Assembly (NCBI RefSeq): GCF_002234675.1 | Contig: NC_019880.2 | Location: forward strand, 15,737,756-15,801,755 | Origin: Oryzias latipes | Taxonomy: Eukaryota > Chordata > Actinopteri > Beloniformes > Adrianichthyidae | Length of the DNA stretch: 64,000 bases | Reading direction: 5' to 3' | Part shown: positions 49,901 through 61,700 of the stretch, in pieces | How positions within the stretch are numbered: the stretch's first letter is position 1 | Layout: every line of letters begins with the position of its first letter | Made by a program: the position numbers and the translations under genes | The notes under the pieces: generated by a model | What the model was told of the DNA's origin: nothing | What the model saw: only the letters and a program-made list of their open reading frames with translations | Databases searched by the model: none

Positions 49901-50488
49901 GTCCTGCTGCGTCGTCACGGAGGCTCAAAGAGAAACTCTCTGCTCCGCTGGTGTCAGAACCGAACCCAGGGCTACAAGGTGACCGATCCTTTCATGTCAA
50001 ATACGTACACACATTTTTTGGAATGCAGTTTGGAGCAGCTCTCTAATGCAACAGCATGTCCTCCTCCTGCAGAACATTGACATCACTAATTTCAGCAGCA
50101 GCTGGGCAGACGGCCTGGCCTTCTGTGCCGTCTACCACACCTACGTCCCCTCTCACATCCCCTTCAGCACCCTCTCTCCAGAGAACAAGGTAGACGCACT
50201 GCATGCAGCCTGTGATGCAGACAAAAAAAAAAAAAAAAACCTCGCCTCACTAGCCTTTTGTTTGCAGAAAGAGAATCTCAGCCTGGCATTCAAGACCGGA
50301 GAGGGTGTGGGGATTACACAAACTCTGGTAAGAATCACAGGTGTCCAACACAAAAAGTGAGTTTCTTCACAAGTTTGACCGAAGTCTCTATTTGACAGAC
50401 AATAGAGGAGATGCTGCGAGCAGGTGGACCGGACTGGCAGAGGGTACTGAGCTACGTGGAGAGCATGTACCGCCACTTTGAGATGTGA
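37988..50488 (+). CDS. Short cytospin-family protein (SPECC1/SPECC1L-like) with C-terminal CH domain, 11 exons, 583 aa
   Basis: Exons: 37988-38027, 40856-41434, 41566-41618, 47921-48414, 48593-48686, 48772-48838, 49719-49779, 49882-49978, 50073-50189, 50268-50327, 50399-50488. The sum is 1752 nt in frame to TGA. Cytospins link actin and microtubules and act in cell adhesion and cytokinesis. Residues 1-14 read [14 protein letters not shown], an N-myristoylation-like start. About 15-207 is Ser/Pro-rich. About 225-290 contains [18 protein letters not shown], a family hallmark, then a Glu-rich coiled coil. The C-terminal ~110 residues form a calponin-homology domain ([52 protein letters not shown]). 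The long central coiled coils of vertebrate SPECC1 and SPECC1L are absent, so this is either a short paralogue or a short-isoform locus. Intron 2 needs a GC donor. Which paralogue it is cannot be decided here. Confidence 0.9.
38773..38794. repeat. Poly-G-rich tract in cytospin-like intron 1
   Basis: GGGGGTGGGG followed by a run of about 13 G. Confidence 0.9.
39414..39520. mobile_element. hAT-like terminus fragment in intron 1
   Basis: CTGGGCTGCATGATGTGAGG, then ACTTGTGATGTGCGAT and GTTGCGATACCTAAACAAAT, match the element at 27046. Confidence 0.5.
39680..39935. mobile_element. Diverged inverted copy of the 31057-31531 TIR element
   Basis: AAGTCCCTGATTGGTCAAAG, TTTTCAACGCACGTTTGATG and GAGGCGGTGTGGACAT match the reverse complement of the element at 31057 (GAGTCCCTGATTTGTCAAAG, CTTTCAACCTGCGTTCAATG, GAGGGCGGTGTGAACGT). 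Confidence 0.7.
42338..43291. mobile_element. 954-bp hAT element with perfect 14-bp TIR, in cytospin-like intron 3
   Basis: CAGGGGTGGCGAAC at the left is matched exactly by GTTCGCCACCCCTG at the right. The flanks CTCTAAAA and ATCTAAAA form an 8-bp target duplication with one difference. Subterminal AAAGAGCCGAAA / GCCGAGAGCCGA motifs are present. An (AAT)n tract (42419-42447) and a copy of another repeat (42450-42756) are nested inside. Confidence 0.9.
42450..42756 (+). repeat. Nested copy of the 6767-7035 type interspersed repeat
   Basis: Shares the CAATGCGCTTACAATG-like, CACTTTCACCCACCAGTGG-like, GTGAAGTGTCTTGCCCAGGG and CTGTTCTACCGCCTGAGCCA boxes. It lies inside the hAT element at 42338-43291. 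Confidence 0.6.
43741..43783. repeat. (GT)n microsatellite
   Basis: GTGTGTGTGTGTTTGTGTGTGTG within the cytospin-like intron 3. Similar (GT)n tracts lie at 45790-45811 and 46747-46771. Confidence 0.85.
44717..45062 (-). mobile_element. 346-bp copy of the TTAAAGTCCCACTCC TIR family
   Basis: The left end TTAAAGACCCACTCCGATAA pairs with the reverse complement of the right end, TTAAAGTCCCACTCCAATCA. The interior matches the copy at 22945 in reverse, with the coding part deleted. Confidence 0.8.
45306..45635 (+). mobile_element. 330-bp copy of the TTAAAGTCCCACTCC TIR family
   Basis: Starts TCTAAAGACACTCCGATCAT and ends ATTTTCATAGGAATGCGTCT. The internal GTGGATGCATCAGAATGGAG and ATATGTCCTCCATCATAAGA match other copies. 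Confidence 0.75.
47638..47899 (-). mobile_element. 262-bp copy of the TTAAAGTCCCACTCC TIR family, abutting cytospin-like exon 4
   Basis: Left CTAAAGATCCACTCCAATGA and right GATCGGAGTGTGGCTATAA. The interior has TATGTTCTTGTGGCATTTGT and ATGGAGGACATATATGAAG. It ends 21 bp before exon 4 (47921), so the branch-point region of this intron may come from the element. Confidence 0.8.
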
Positions 50489-50599
50489 CTAGCAAAGTTA
50501 GGAAGATACAAGTATTTAAAGCAATGGTACCTCTAATGCTACCTTCTCTTGGATATAGAAATTCTATTATTTTTTCGATGCAGATCACCTTTGGAAACA

Positions 50600-51324
50600 A
50601 ATAAAAGTTTGCGTTTAGCTCAACGGCAAGAGGGCAAGAACTTCTAAATCCCATAAAGACCAAAACAACATCATCTAAAAAAAAGTATCTTATTAAGCTG
50701 AAGTAAAATTCATAAATTCTTATGATTAGAAAAAAAATGAACTTTCAAACTTTCTGACCCCTTTTGATAAAAGAAAATGTTTAGTTGCTGTACATGTGTC
50801 TACACTGGTACTCAACGCTTAGAAAGTACTGTAGTGCATAAAAGCTTTAGCTTTACATGGTTTAAGCTGCCAAAATATTTGTCTTTTAGCTTTTGTATGT
50901 TTTCCTTTCCAGTTTTTTTACCCACTCTGTAGACGAGCACTTCTGCTTTGTGCTGTGATTGCATCAGTTCTTTGTTTCAAGCTTTAAAAAAGCAAGAATT
51001 AGTATGAGAAAGTCCAAAAGATTCGATTTTTCTTCCCTTTTACACTGTCAAAAGTGCCTCAGTGTTCTATCTGCGTGTGTCCTTGGTTGTGCTTTGCAAA
51101 AAATAATAAAGCAAAAGCGAATGCAGGCCCATACAAGCATGCCCTATTCATTTCCACATCACCTGAAGTTTCTCATGCATCCACACTCTCACACACACCT
51201 GGAACTGCTTTGACAACTTTGAAGGCAGGTCTGTTGCCAAAGCTGTACACGTCAAACTGGAAAAAACGTGCCTTTGATTGTGAAATGTATGTATCTAGTG
51301 TTAAAAAAATGCAAAAGCAATAAA
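50600..51324 (+). terminator. Candidate polyadenylation signals of the cytospin-like gene
   Basis: AATAAA at 50600-50605, 51105-51110 and 51319-51324, which would give 3' UTRs of roughly 0.1 to 0.85 kb. Confidence 0.55.
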
Positions 51325-51508
51325 GAGTTAAAAATATTCCTGTCAGTGTTGAGTGTACATTTGGGGAAATGAAAGGACGTGAACGTCTGGTCACTGGTTT
51401 TTAATTTAAGTCGAGGAATTACCAACTGTGTTCTAAGTCATGTCTTTTACTGCCCTCTAATGGTCAAAAAGAGGATGTGCAGGCACTTTTTTTTGACACC
51501 ACCTAGTG

Positions 51509-52129
51509 CAGGGCTCTGCAACCTGTGGCTCTCTAGATAAAGAAAAATAAAACGTTTTGAATTGTAAAATTTAACTAAAGTAAAATAAAATACCTCAAAC
51601 TTCATTCCAGTCATTCAAAAACAGAAGGACATACATATCACAAGTCGTACTAAGGCTTTTTGACAGATTTTTGTACCACAGACATCAATTGGAGGGCAGT
51701 ACACAAAAGCCAGAATAAAGGCACACAAAATTCTATTTTTAACACATTTAAAGATTTTAAGTCCACCTTATGGTGCGAAAAATGCCGTAATTAGCTCTGA
51801 CTTAATTTTAATGAAATTTACAAATTTCTTGCCCAGATTCACTACAATCACTGCTGACATTTTACTACCCATTACTGAATTACTGAACTTCTGTCAAAAG
51901 TTATAAACTTTTTTGTATTTGGGAGGGAAAAAAAGCTATTTTCTCTTTATGTATGTGTTTATGTAAGCCAAAAAACTGCATAAAACCTGTTTGTTATATT
52001 TATCATATTAGTAACATACATACAAATTATTTTTCTAGAGTAAAGTCAGATTTTGCGGCTCCTAATGGTTGTGGTCAGTGAGAAACTGACCCTAGTGGAT
52101 CTTTAAGTGTTGAAAGCTGCAGACCCCTG
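51509..52129. mobile_element. 621-bp hAT-like element between the cytospin-like and CD109-like genes
   Basis: Left CAGGGCTCTGCAACCTGTGG and right GCTGCAGACCCCTG (reverse complement CAGGGGTCTGCAGC) form an imperfect TIR of about 12 bp. The flanks ACCTAGTG and ATCTCAGG agree at five of eight positions. Confidence 0.7.
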
Positions 52130-52716
52130 ATCTCAGGGTTTCAAAGATCCTTTATTTTCTCTTTAACTTGCTTTATTATCTTTTAAAGAAATAAAATTTT
52201 TAATATATTTTGAACTTTAGGGATGACTGGCATAAAAGGTGAAAGCATTTCCTTTTCCTAAGGTTTAATTAAATTAAATTTGGAGACTCCTTGTCACGTT
52301 TTAATATCCATTTTGGGACATAAGGTTCATAAAATGTTGAAAAGAAAAGATTCTTTAGAACATGACTGATCTGTAAAGCAGCAAAATTGCATCTCCCTGT
52401 GATTACTTTGTCCCCAATTTCATAAACTGAGTCACCATCATGGGGTAAAAAGTCTTTTTAGCTTTCACTATGAATGAATGAGAACGGCTGGACAGGAGCA
52501 GGAATTGTCAGAGTGACAGTTGAGACTCATCCCCCTCAAGGCAAAGATGTAAAGAATATGAGGAAAAATTCCAAAGGAACGGAATAACAATGTGTTTTGG
52601 GTTTATTGGCACAAAAGCAGGGGGTGGAGTTGTCATTTGTTGCTTTATTAACATGAAGCAGAAATGTGTCAGGTGATTTGAAAGCAAACGTGTAACCGAG
52701 GAGGTCGCTGGACAAC

Positions 52717-55700
52717 ATGAAGCAGGTCTGGATCCTCATTTTGATTTTCTCTGCTTCGGGTTTGAGCTCATCCAAGTAAGTCCTGTTGTTTATGTGAAGG
52801 TAGATGTCGTTTTTTTTTTGCCTCCACGCCCTCAGTCATGGCAGGACTGATCTTTAAAAGTCCTCTTTCCCTGCTGTTCTAGTACAACAACGTTTCTGAT
52901 CTCAGCTCCAGAGATGCTGCATGCCGGTGCACCCACTCCACTGGCTGTCACCCTCTTCTCTGACTTTTCTGCGAGCGTGACAGCTGAGTTGGTGCATGGC
53001 AACACCAAAGTAGCTCTGACACAGAACTTCCAAGGAGGTGACACTTCAATTATACTCAGATTTGATTTTCTTGTGGCGGTCAAAACAAACTAAAACATAT
53101 TTTTGTTTTTAAGGTTCAACCAGTGTTGTTTTTCTTCCTCCTGTGAGTCAAAGTCTCTCATTTTTCAGTAAGTAAATACAATAAGGAAAAAATTCTTTAC
53201 ATTTAATATGTTTCTTATCTTCATTCCAGCTTCCTGGCTCCATACCAGACAACTCCCTCTTGAAGTTGAACGTTTGGGGCTACAAGGACAACCGGATCAT
53301 CTTTGCCAACACGACCGACATCACCTTCAGCCACAGGAATGTCTCTTCCTTCATTCAAACGGACAGATCGTCTTACAGACCGGGCAGCACCATCAAAATC
53401 AGAGTTGTGTTTATCCAGCTGGATAACCGTCCCTACAGAGGGAAACTGAACATTTCTCTGCAGGTGAGTCACATTCTCTGAATTTGGTGCATTTTGAGTA
53501 TCCCGTTCCCAAAAAATTTACCACAATAAAAAAGTGAACATTGGATCAGACGAGGGACCAGATAAGTCTCTCAAAAAATATGTTAGGCATCCCAACAATG
53601 ATTAGAAATTAATTTGTGACTATCTTTGTTTTAAATTCAGCCCCTGATGGGACAATCTGACTTCTGTATGATTATAATAAAACTTATGTCTTCCAGTTTC
53701 TTGGTAATCACCTGTCCCTTGTGTAATACAACCCTTTATTAGTATATTTCATTTGATTCTAAATTATTTTAGTCTAAGTTCAACTTTGAGCCCTGTAGCA
53801 ACAGTGTTTTCTTTTTGTTATGGGGTTATAGATTTTAACTAAATCTACACTAACTACAATATGGAGCATCATGTGGAATGAGGAAAACAAGTAATCCATA
53901 TTCTAAGACATAATTATTTTCCCTGAACAACAGTAAATATAGTTTTTGCATGTAACAGAGTTGAAAGGTTGAGCTTGACTGTGTCAATCTGAAAATAAAG
54001 GATAGTGTGAGTGGGAAAAACATTTAGTGATGTCAGCTCCTTAAGAAGTTGGACTAAATAAAAATAAAATAATAAAAAAGGGAGGTTTGATGGGTTTGTA
54101 TGGGGTTGAACAAAACTGAGCGACATAAGAAGATGGTGGCACATAATAAATAATTTATGTTTTTTTTTTACATATTACTTTTATTTAGGTGAAAGCAGAA
54201 AACAAATGATTACTTTAGAGAAAAAAAGCTATTATTATTTTTTTATATCATTTTCAATAAAGATTTGTGTGAAATAATGTAGAGATACATTGATCTTTTT
54301 TTAAACAAAGTTTGGGGTTTACTTTAATATAAAATGATTTGAGGTAAGGTGAGTATCTTTACTTTTTTTTGCTTAAAAGCAAATAGAAACATTAGATTCC
54401 AAAGTGTTGTCAGGTTGGAAGCATGGATGATTTTTGTCCTGCAGGATCCTAGTGGAGAAACTGCTGCTAAATGGGAGTCCACAGGGAATCTGGGAATTTT
54501 CGTACAACAATTTGCTTTGCCACCGAAGTGTCCTCTTGGAAAATGGATGATAACAACAGCAGAAAATGTAGGTTTTTAAAAAAAGAAAAGAAACAAGCTC
54601 TGCTTTGAATGCTGTTTCAAATGAAAACTATCACCTTTATGCCTCCTTTCTCCTTTTTTTTAGGACGCAACTGACAAGAAAGCGTTCACTGTGGAAGAGC
54701 CTGGTAACTGGTTTATTATTTCTAAATATGTAGATATGTGTTATACACTGTTTAATTTTTTCTATGAAGATGAAATTTCTTAAACCAGTGGGGTAACCTT
54801 CAAACTTTTACTTTGCATTGATATAGAATGACAGGTATGTAGTTATCTATTAGCATTTCCATAGAAATCAATAAAAATGATTATAGGATTTTTAAAAAAC
54901 TGTTTTTCTTTTATAACAAAATAGCAAGAAAAACAGACCCCTACCTCTTTTATTTTTTTAATCATTTGGTGTCAATTAAGAGAATGAAAATGTTGTGAAA
55001 GCGTCACTCAACAGATTTTCACCATCCTGCTACGTGGTGAAGGCCAAGCTCATAGTTACTCCAAAAGAAGAAACCCTTGAAATGCCAAGAACTTTATTCA
55101 TTTATTTATTTATTATCTTGTGGTCACAAAATAAAAGCTTTTTCACTTCCTGGCACTGCAAGGGTTTCATCCAAAACCACTAAATACTCTCTAAAAACTT
55201 CCAAAAGTGGCCATTCCATCATTTTTGATAATATTTTGCAGATATACCCACCAAAACTTTTTGGATATTTTGTAACATTTCATACATAATATTGTAAATA
55301 ATTTGTTTGGACCTGAACATTTTTTTTGTATTTTTCCTAACTAAAACGTCTTTGAGTCTCCAAATGTTTCTTGGGACATTGTGTCATTGGTTAGAGTTTC
55401 ATGATCCAAAAATGTACAAATTTGATACATGTATTAAAAAAGAAATGGTATTTTTTCATGAATCCTGCTGCTTGCAGTTGCTGAGGCTCCTCGGTTCGAA
55501 GTGTTGGTCAAGACGTCTCCATGGGTCCTCGCCGGAGACGACATTCCTGGATCAGTTCGAGCACTGTTAGTTACATTTTGAAGAGTTAAACATGGCTTAT
55601 GGAAAAGTATCCCTAATCTATAGTTTGTTTTTCTTTAGTTATCGCAGTGGACAACCTGTACAAGGGACATTAGAGGTTAATCTAACCTATAATATAGCTA

Positions 55701-58700
55701 CCAGCAGTCCCCCCTCTTTCTTGCAGGTCAAACAAACCAAGAAGGTGAGCTTTTTATTTCTCTGTTGCTCTTCGTATCCTCATTTAATCAATTGTATGTA
55801 AAAATGGATCCTAAAGGAGTTAATTGTGTAACCTGTTACAGATTTATGGATCAGCGCAATTTATATTTAGCAAAGACCAACTTCAGGGTCTGCAATCTAC
55901 GGCGGGCAGCAGGGATTCGGTTGTGGTGCACATCTCTGCCCGTGTTCATGACCCCTCCACAGGTACGCTCTGTCAATGCTGCTAGATATATATATACTGT
56001 ATGTGTGTGTGTGTATAGTTTATATTTATATTTTCTTTTTGCTATTTGCTGAATCAAATGTTCTGCTGTTCCTCCAGGATATGAAGTGAACAAATCTGCT
56101 GAAGTCCACATCACTCACAGCCCCTACCAGCTTCAGTTCCTCCATTTTTCTCAACCTCTAAAACCTTCGTTAGACTTCTCTGCAAGAGTGAGGGAATTTT
56201 TTATTTAGAAACATTTTTATTTAATGGAACGTTTTATTTTAAATGTCTTTTCCACAGCTTCAGATATCTAGATATGACAAAAGGCCTCTTGGCTTAGAGG
56301 AGCTGCTGAACTCTGCAGTGGTTGAAGTCACTCAGACTGACTCCTCCAGGAACGCCAAAAACACAACTCTGATGCTTCCTGTGGCCGAGAACGGGACTGC
56401 CAAAGTTCAATTCAAACTCCAGGAGCACATTGCGGCACTTTTTATTACAGTGAGTAATTTACCTGGGGAAATCACCAAACAGTCCTTTAGGGGAAAAGAT
56501 GCACCAGTTTTGTTGCACGTAAGATGAGTAGTTTCAATGTGATTTTCAGGGATATTCTATAAAAACATGACTGTAGGACATTTGAATCATGGAAGATGGA
56601 ATTTCAGAACGCATGCTCTGGATCTTAGATAACACAAAAGGAATGGGAACACATTTTTTAGAGGATTTATTCTCTACACTTACAAAAAATGTAGATTTTC
56701 ATCTTTGTTTTCAGGCCAAATTCAGAGCCAGTCAGCAGAGTCTGACGCTCTACAACAACTACTCCTCCCCGAGCGGCTCCTATGTTCAGATCTCACATGA
56801 CAGTGAAACACCTGCACAGGTGACACAAATTTAAATGATAATATTATAATATGACTAATATATCTAAGCTAATGTATTACTGAATATATGCCTCCAATTT
56901 TTTACTTTCAGATTGGATCACCCCTTCAACTTAATGTAGAGAGTACATTTAAACTGGGGAGTCTTCAGTATGTGGTAGGATAGTTTCCATTGTAAATGTC
57001 CTTAAAATGCATATTTTTTAATAGATCATATGTAAAAACTAACTGTTTCCTATGTTTTATTAGCTCTAATTCGGTTGTTTTTTAAACAACTGAGTTGTGG
57101 AATAAAAAGTGGGTTTTTTTGTCCCCCCCCCCCCCCCCCCCCCAAAAAAAAGGCTGCTCAGTTGATGTCAGATCTTCTGTATAAGTGCTGCTGAATTTTG
57201 AGGTTGTGTCTTGGCAGACCTGTTACCAAGACACACAAGAAATCTGTAAATTTCCATGTCTGTTATGAACAGCGAACCCCTATATTAGCAATTCTGCCTT
57301 TTCTTGGTTCAGTCATGACATGGTGAGAGTGACCTGACTGTGGATAGAAAAAAATCTGTCTTTTTTCCACCTCTTTAGACCCTGCGCGGGGTCATGGGGG
57401 TTGTTGGAAACTATCCTAGCTGCTTTTAGGGTGAAGGCAGGAGTGTTTAAGGTGAAGTACAATGCTGATCTTAATATTGTTTCATTTTAAGGTGAGCTCC
57501 AAGGGTCAGGTGGTGGCAGCTGGAACCAAAAACTCCTCGTCTTTCTCCCTGACTCCAGACCTTTCCTGGTCCCCCCAGGCCTGCGTCACTGTCTACTGCC
57601 TGCTTTCTGATGGAGAGCTTATCAGTGATTCTGTGTTTATACCTATCCAAAAACACAATCTTGTACGATCATCTTTAGTTAAACAATTGGTTTCTTTATT
57701 AGGTACACCTCACTTGTATCCTTCAATAGGTATTCTACAGTTACAGCAAATGTGTCATGATTAACACATTGAGCAGCCAATGGGAGGTAGATACGCTGTA
57801 CTCATACAAGGATCATCATGGTCAACAGCAGCTTTATGGTTGTCTGGGAAGTTGAAACCATTCTCAATTTGTACAGAGCGGCAAAAAAAATCTCCCCCAT
57901 CCCATGACACCACCACCGTTGGCCTAATTTAACCAAGTAAAAGATACCTTACACCCACCGGGGTGGGTGTAAGTTATCTTTACGGGCGTTACGGGTGATA
58001 CGGGTGTTTTCCACATTTGACCCTTGCCCTGAGGGAGGGTTGAGCTACAGACCATGCTCAGGAACCATTTGGTGGTTTAATTCCCCCAATGCCATACCTT
58101 CATGCTGAGTGTCTTTGGTATGACCCAACTGAGGATATGAACTCACAACTTTCCACTCTGAGGGAGGACACTCTACCCCAATGCTATTGGGTTTGATAGA
58201 AGTATAAATAGTTAAATGATTTTCCATTGTTTGTGCCAAATTCTAAACCAGCCACACAATTCCAGCTAACATTAAGACTCATGAGACAGGGCAGCGGATT
58301 TTTCAAAACTTTGCATGGTTGTATTGTCTACTCTTAGTGAGCCTATGGGAGTTGCCGTTTTTGTTGGGATTTTTGGCTGCCAGTTTCCCAACTAAACCAC
58401 ATCTAGAACCAAAGCTCATCTGTGTCATGATTGTCTCTGATGTCCTTCCATCACCTCATCTGTCCATTCTCATTTGATCTTTGACACAAGCAGAAGATTT
58501 CTGTCCTCACAACTTCTCGGTCACTTGATATTCTCTTTATCAAACCATTTTCTTCAAATCTTTGAATTTTTTTTTTCTAAAAATTCACAAAGAATCAGCA
58601 ATTTTTAAAACACTGAGACCATATTTCTCTATCACCAACAATTATTTCCTGTGTTCCTCATTTGGACGCTCCATTTGAGCTGGGTCAACCACTGGTCATG

Positions 58701-61700
58701 TGTTTGCGAGATGAGGTTTTTGCGATACGTAGTGTAAGGGTTGTACCTAATAAAGTTACTGTTAGGTTTATTTACATGCATTTACATTTCTGTTGCTGGT
58801 AATTGTTAGCTTGCTTCCCCTCAGGTAACTCTAAATTGGAGCAAAGAGAAGGCTCAGCCAGGTGAGCAGGTGTCCCTCACTGTAGCTGCAGCTGAATCCA
58901 AAGTTCAGGTTGGAATTGTGGTAATGGGGGCAGACAGTTCAATGCTTCAGTCTGCTCCGGATTTCAAGCTCGAACAGGTATGTTGGTCGGCAAAAATTGT
59001 CTAGCATAACTTTTCATACAAGTGATGATGACTTCAAGGTTCAAAACGATGATCCACTAACAGACATATTTTGTTACGTAGGACTTGAGAAATCGGTGAC
59101 AAACAAAAGAATAGGAATTTAAACTCTGTAACATAAACTCCTGAGAATTGGATCCAGTCCCAGTATTCCCCCCTGCCAGTAGGACACCATGAGAACACTA
59201 GCATAGTCCTTAAAACCGGCCGGACAGGATGAAAAGAATCTGTCCGCTTTGTTTGGAGGTGACTCCTTTCTCCAGGAAGAGGAGGCTCTGCAGACTTTTG
59301 GAGAAAAAACTTGAAGAATTATTGAAGTCCTTGAATGAAGAAAACACTAGTTCCCCACCTGTATTGTTCTGCAGATATCTGGTGGCTTGTATTGTGTAGG
59401 AGACTGGATTATCTAAACGCAACATCCTTCAGGCAAACAGTCACCTGACTTTATTGTATATGCTGTTCCTACTAGTATTGCTAACTATTGCAATAGAGCT
59501 CCTTAAGGTGTGATAGAAAAAGATTGAGAAAAATATTGACTAATTTTTGTTTTTCCAAAACAGATTTACAACCTAAAGACGATGAGCAATGTGAGAGTGA
59601 ATAACAACATGTTGCCTAGAAATGGTATGTTTTTCATCACTGGTTATGGTCAATTTTTTTCTTTTCAAAGCTCCAATGTGGGTTTTTTATGCCTTTTAGA
59701 GAATGATCTTTTCAATAATCTGGATAACGATCTTACGGTTGAGAAGCACTGGAGATACTGGATGGACGGAACTGACTCTGTGTCCTGGTTTGACACTTTT
59801 GTAAGGTAAGAGCTGAAAGAAATGCTAAGAAATGTTGGAGGATTTCTTTTTTACTCTTGCTTCCTATATTTTTTTTAGTGATAAATCGTGGACCAGTGAG
59901 AAAATCACAGTTCCTGATGGTGTGACTTTTCTGGGAGCTGTTGTTCTCGTCATGTCAGAGAATCTGGGTTTGGGTTTCACTCCGGTGCCACAAAAGGTAA
60001 GGATTCTGCTTCTTTGAAAGCATCAAGATGTCCATGGTCTGATTGACTAATGACACAAAGAGAATAGAATATTAAAAGCAAAAAAAAAAAGAGTGATGCA
60101 GCTGACTGTACCTGTTTATTCTCCTGAATGAGTAGCTTTTTCAGTTTTATGCAGCTTTCTTGGTAGTTGCCATTTTTAATCAACAAATTGACAAACGGTA
60201 GATTTGAAAATTGGTCTCTTCCATTTATTTTTAATCCTTTCAGCAAAGATAGAAGTTCCTTCACACAAAGCAGGAGATGTGGTTCCAGTGTAAAAATAAT
60301 TAATTTTAGGATTTACCAAAAACACAGGCAAGAAAGCCTGAATACAGCTGTTGTGTAAGGAAATGAAGAAAAAAAAGAAACCATATCTGCCTGAAGAGTA
60401 TTGATGAAGACTATGTTAGGAACAATGAAGTGAACACAAACAAAAAGGCAGATAATTCCACTCATGTGACAATCTCATTCATTCGCCTGTGACGGAGGGA
60501 ACTTCAAATCCTTAGGGACACAGCGGATAAGAAAGATAAAATTCCACCTTGCCAATTGGTAGACACTGTGGGTTCCCAGGACCTGGTGAGACTGCAGCTG
60601 CTGCACCCTTGGATCAGCTGACGGTCCTGTGAATCAGGTGACAGGCCTAAATGTGGCAATGACAACATCTAAGTTGGAGCCCAAACAGCACGGAGCACAG
60701 AAAGAAAAAAAACCTAGAACTAGACCTAGAATGGATTTCCATTCAGAAGTTCTAGGTCTTTATTGAACATCCTTCAAATAATCCTGTTATAAGAAATCTC
60801 GCCTTTGAGTGAATGCAGTTTACCTGAAAGGCAAGGCACTGTTGCAAATGGAGCATAGTTTGTACAAAAAAACAATTTTTTACATCCCCACTTTGATCCT
60901 TTATTAATAATGGCCAATTTGACAGACTGTAGTTCACCTCCCAACACCAGAAGAGTCGGGGTTTTTTTTTGTGTGTTTTTTTTTTACATTGGATTGGTTG
61001 TCAGATCTTTGCAGAAGACACAATTTCCAAGAAACACTTTTTACTTTTAGTTTGTCTGTAATAAATCGGCTTTCCTCCAGAGACGATCAGTTATGTTGTG
61101 CATCTTGTCATTAACAGTTGACGGTATCCAAAGACTTCTCCTTGTCTCTTGTGGCCCCTCCACACATCATCAGAGGAGAGGAGATTGTCCTAGAAGCAAA
61201 CATCTTCAACTATTTAGAGCACAACCTTGAGGTGTGTTGGACAGAACCTTTCCTCTGCCTTCATAGACATAAATCAAAGAAACTACCACTTGATTGATGA
61301 TGTTTCTGTTTGCAGGTCATTGTGTTGCTTGCTCAGAGTGAAGCTTTCAAATTTGTGTTGAGCAATCAAAGAGACATGTCTGTGATAAACGCCAAGCAGT
61401 TGACCATAGGGAGTCATGCTTCTGCCTCAGCCTTGTTCCCTATAGAGCCTTTGGTTCTGGGCGAGATGGAAATATCAGTAGAAGCTGTATCTATGGAAGC
61501 TTCCGACAGCGTTGTTTGGAAGTTACTGGTGAAGGTAAAATAGAAGAGAAAATGTCCAATGTGAACCTGAATTTGCAGATTTCCCTACAACTTCTAAGTT
61601 TCTGCACGGCTTTTGAGTTGACCCTGAGTTATTGTCATGTGTTCTGTAGCCTGAAGGAATCGAGCAGTCGTCCTCTCAGACTCTTTTCCTGGAGCTGGCG

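Noticed and set aside
58045-58239. Possible tRNA-derived SINE (ordered boxes ending in CACTCTACCCC)
   Set aside because: I could not fit A and B boxes of a polymerase III promoter; left within the larger TIR element.
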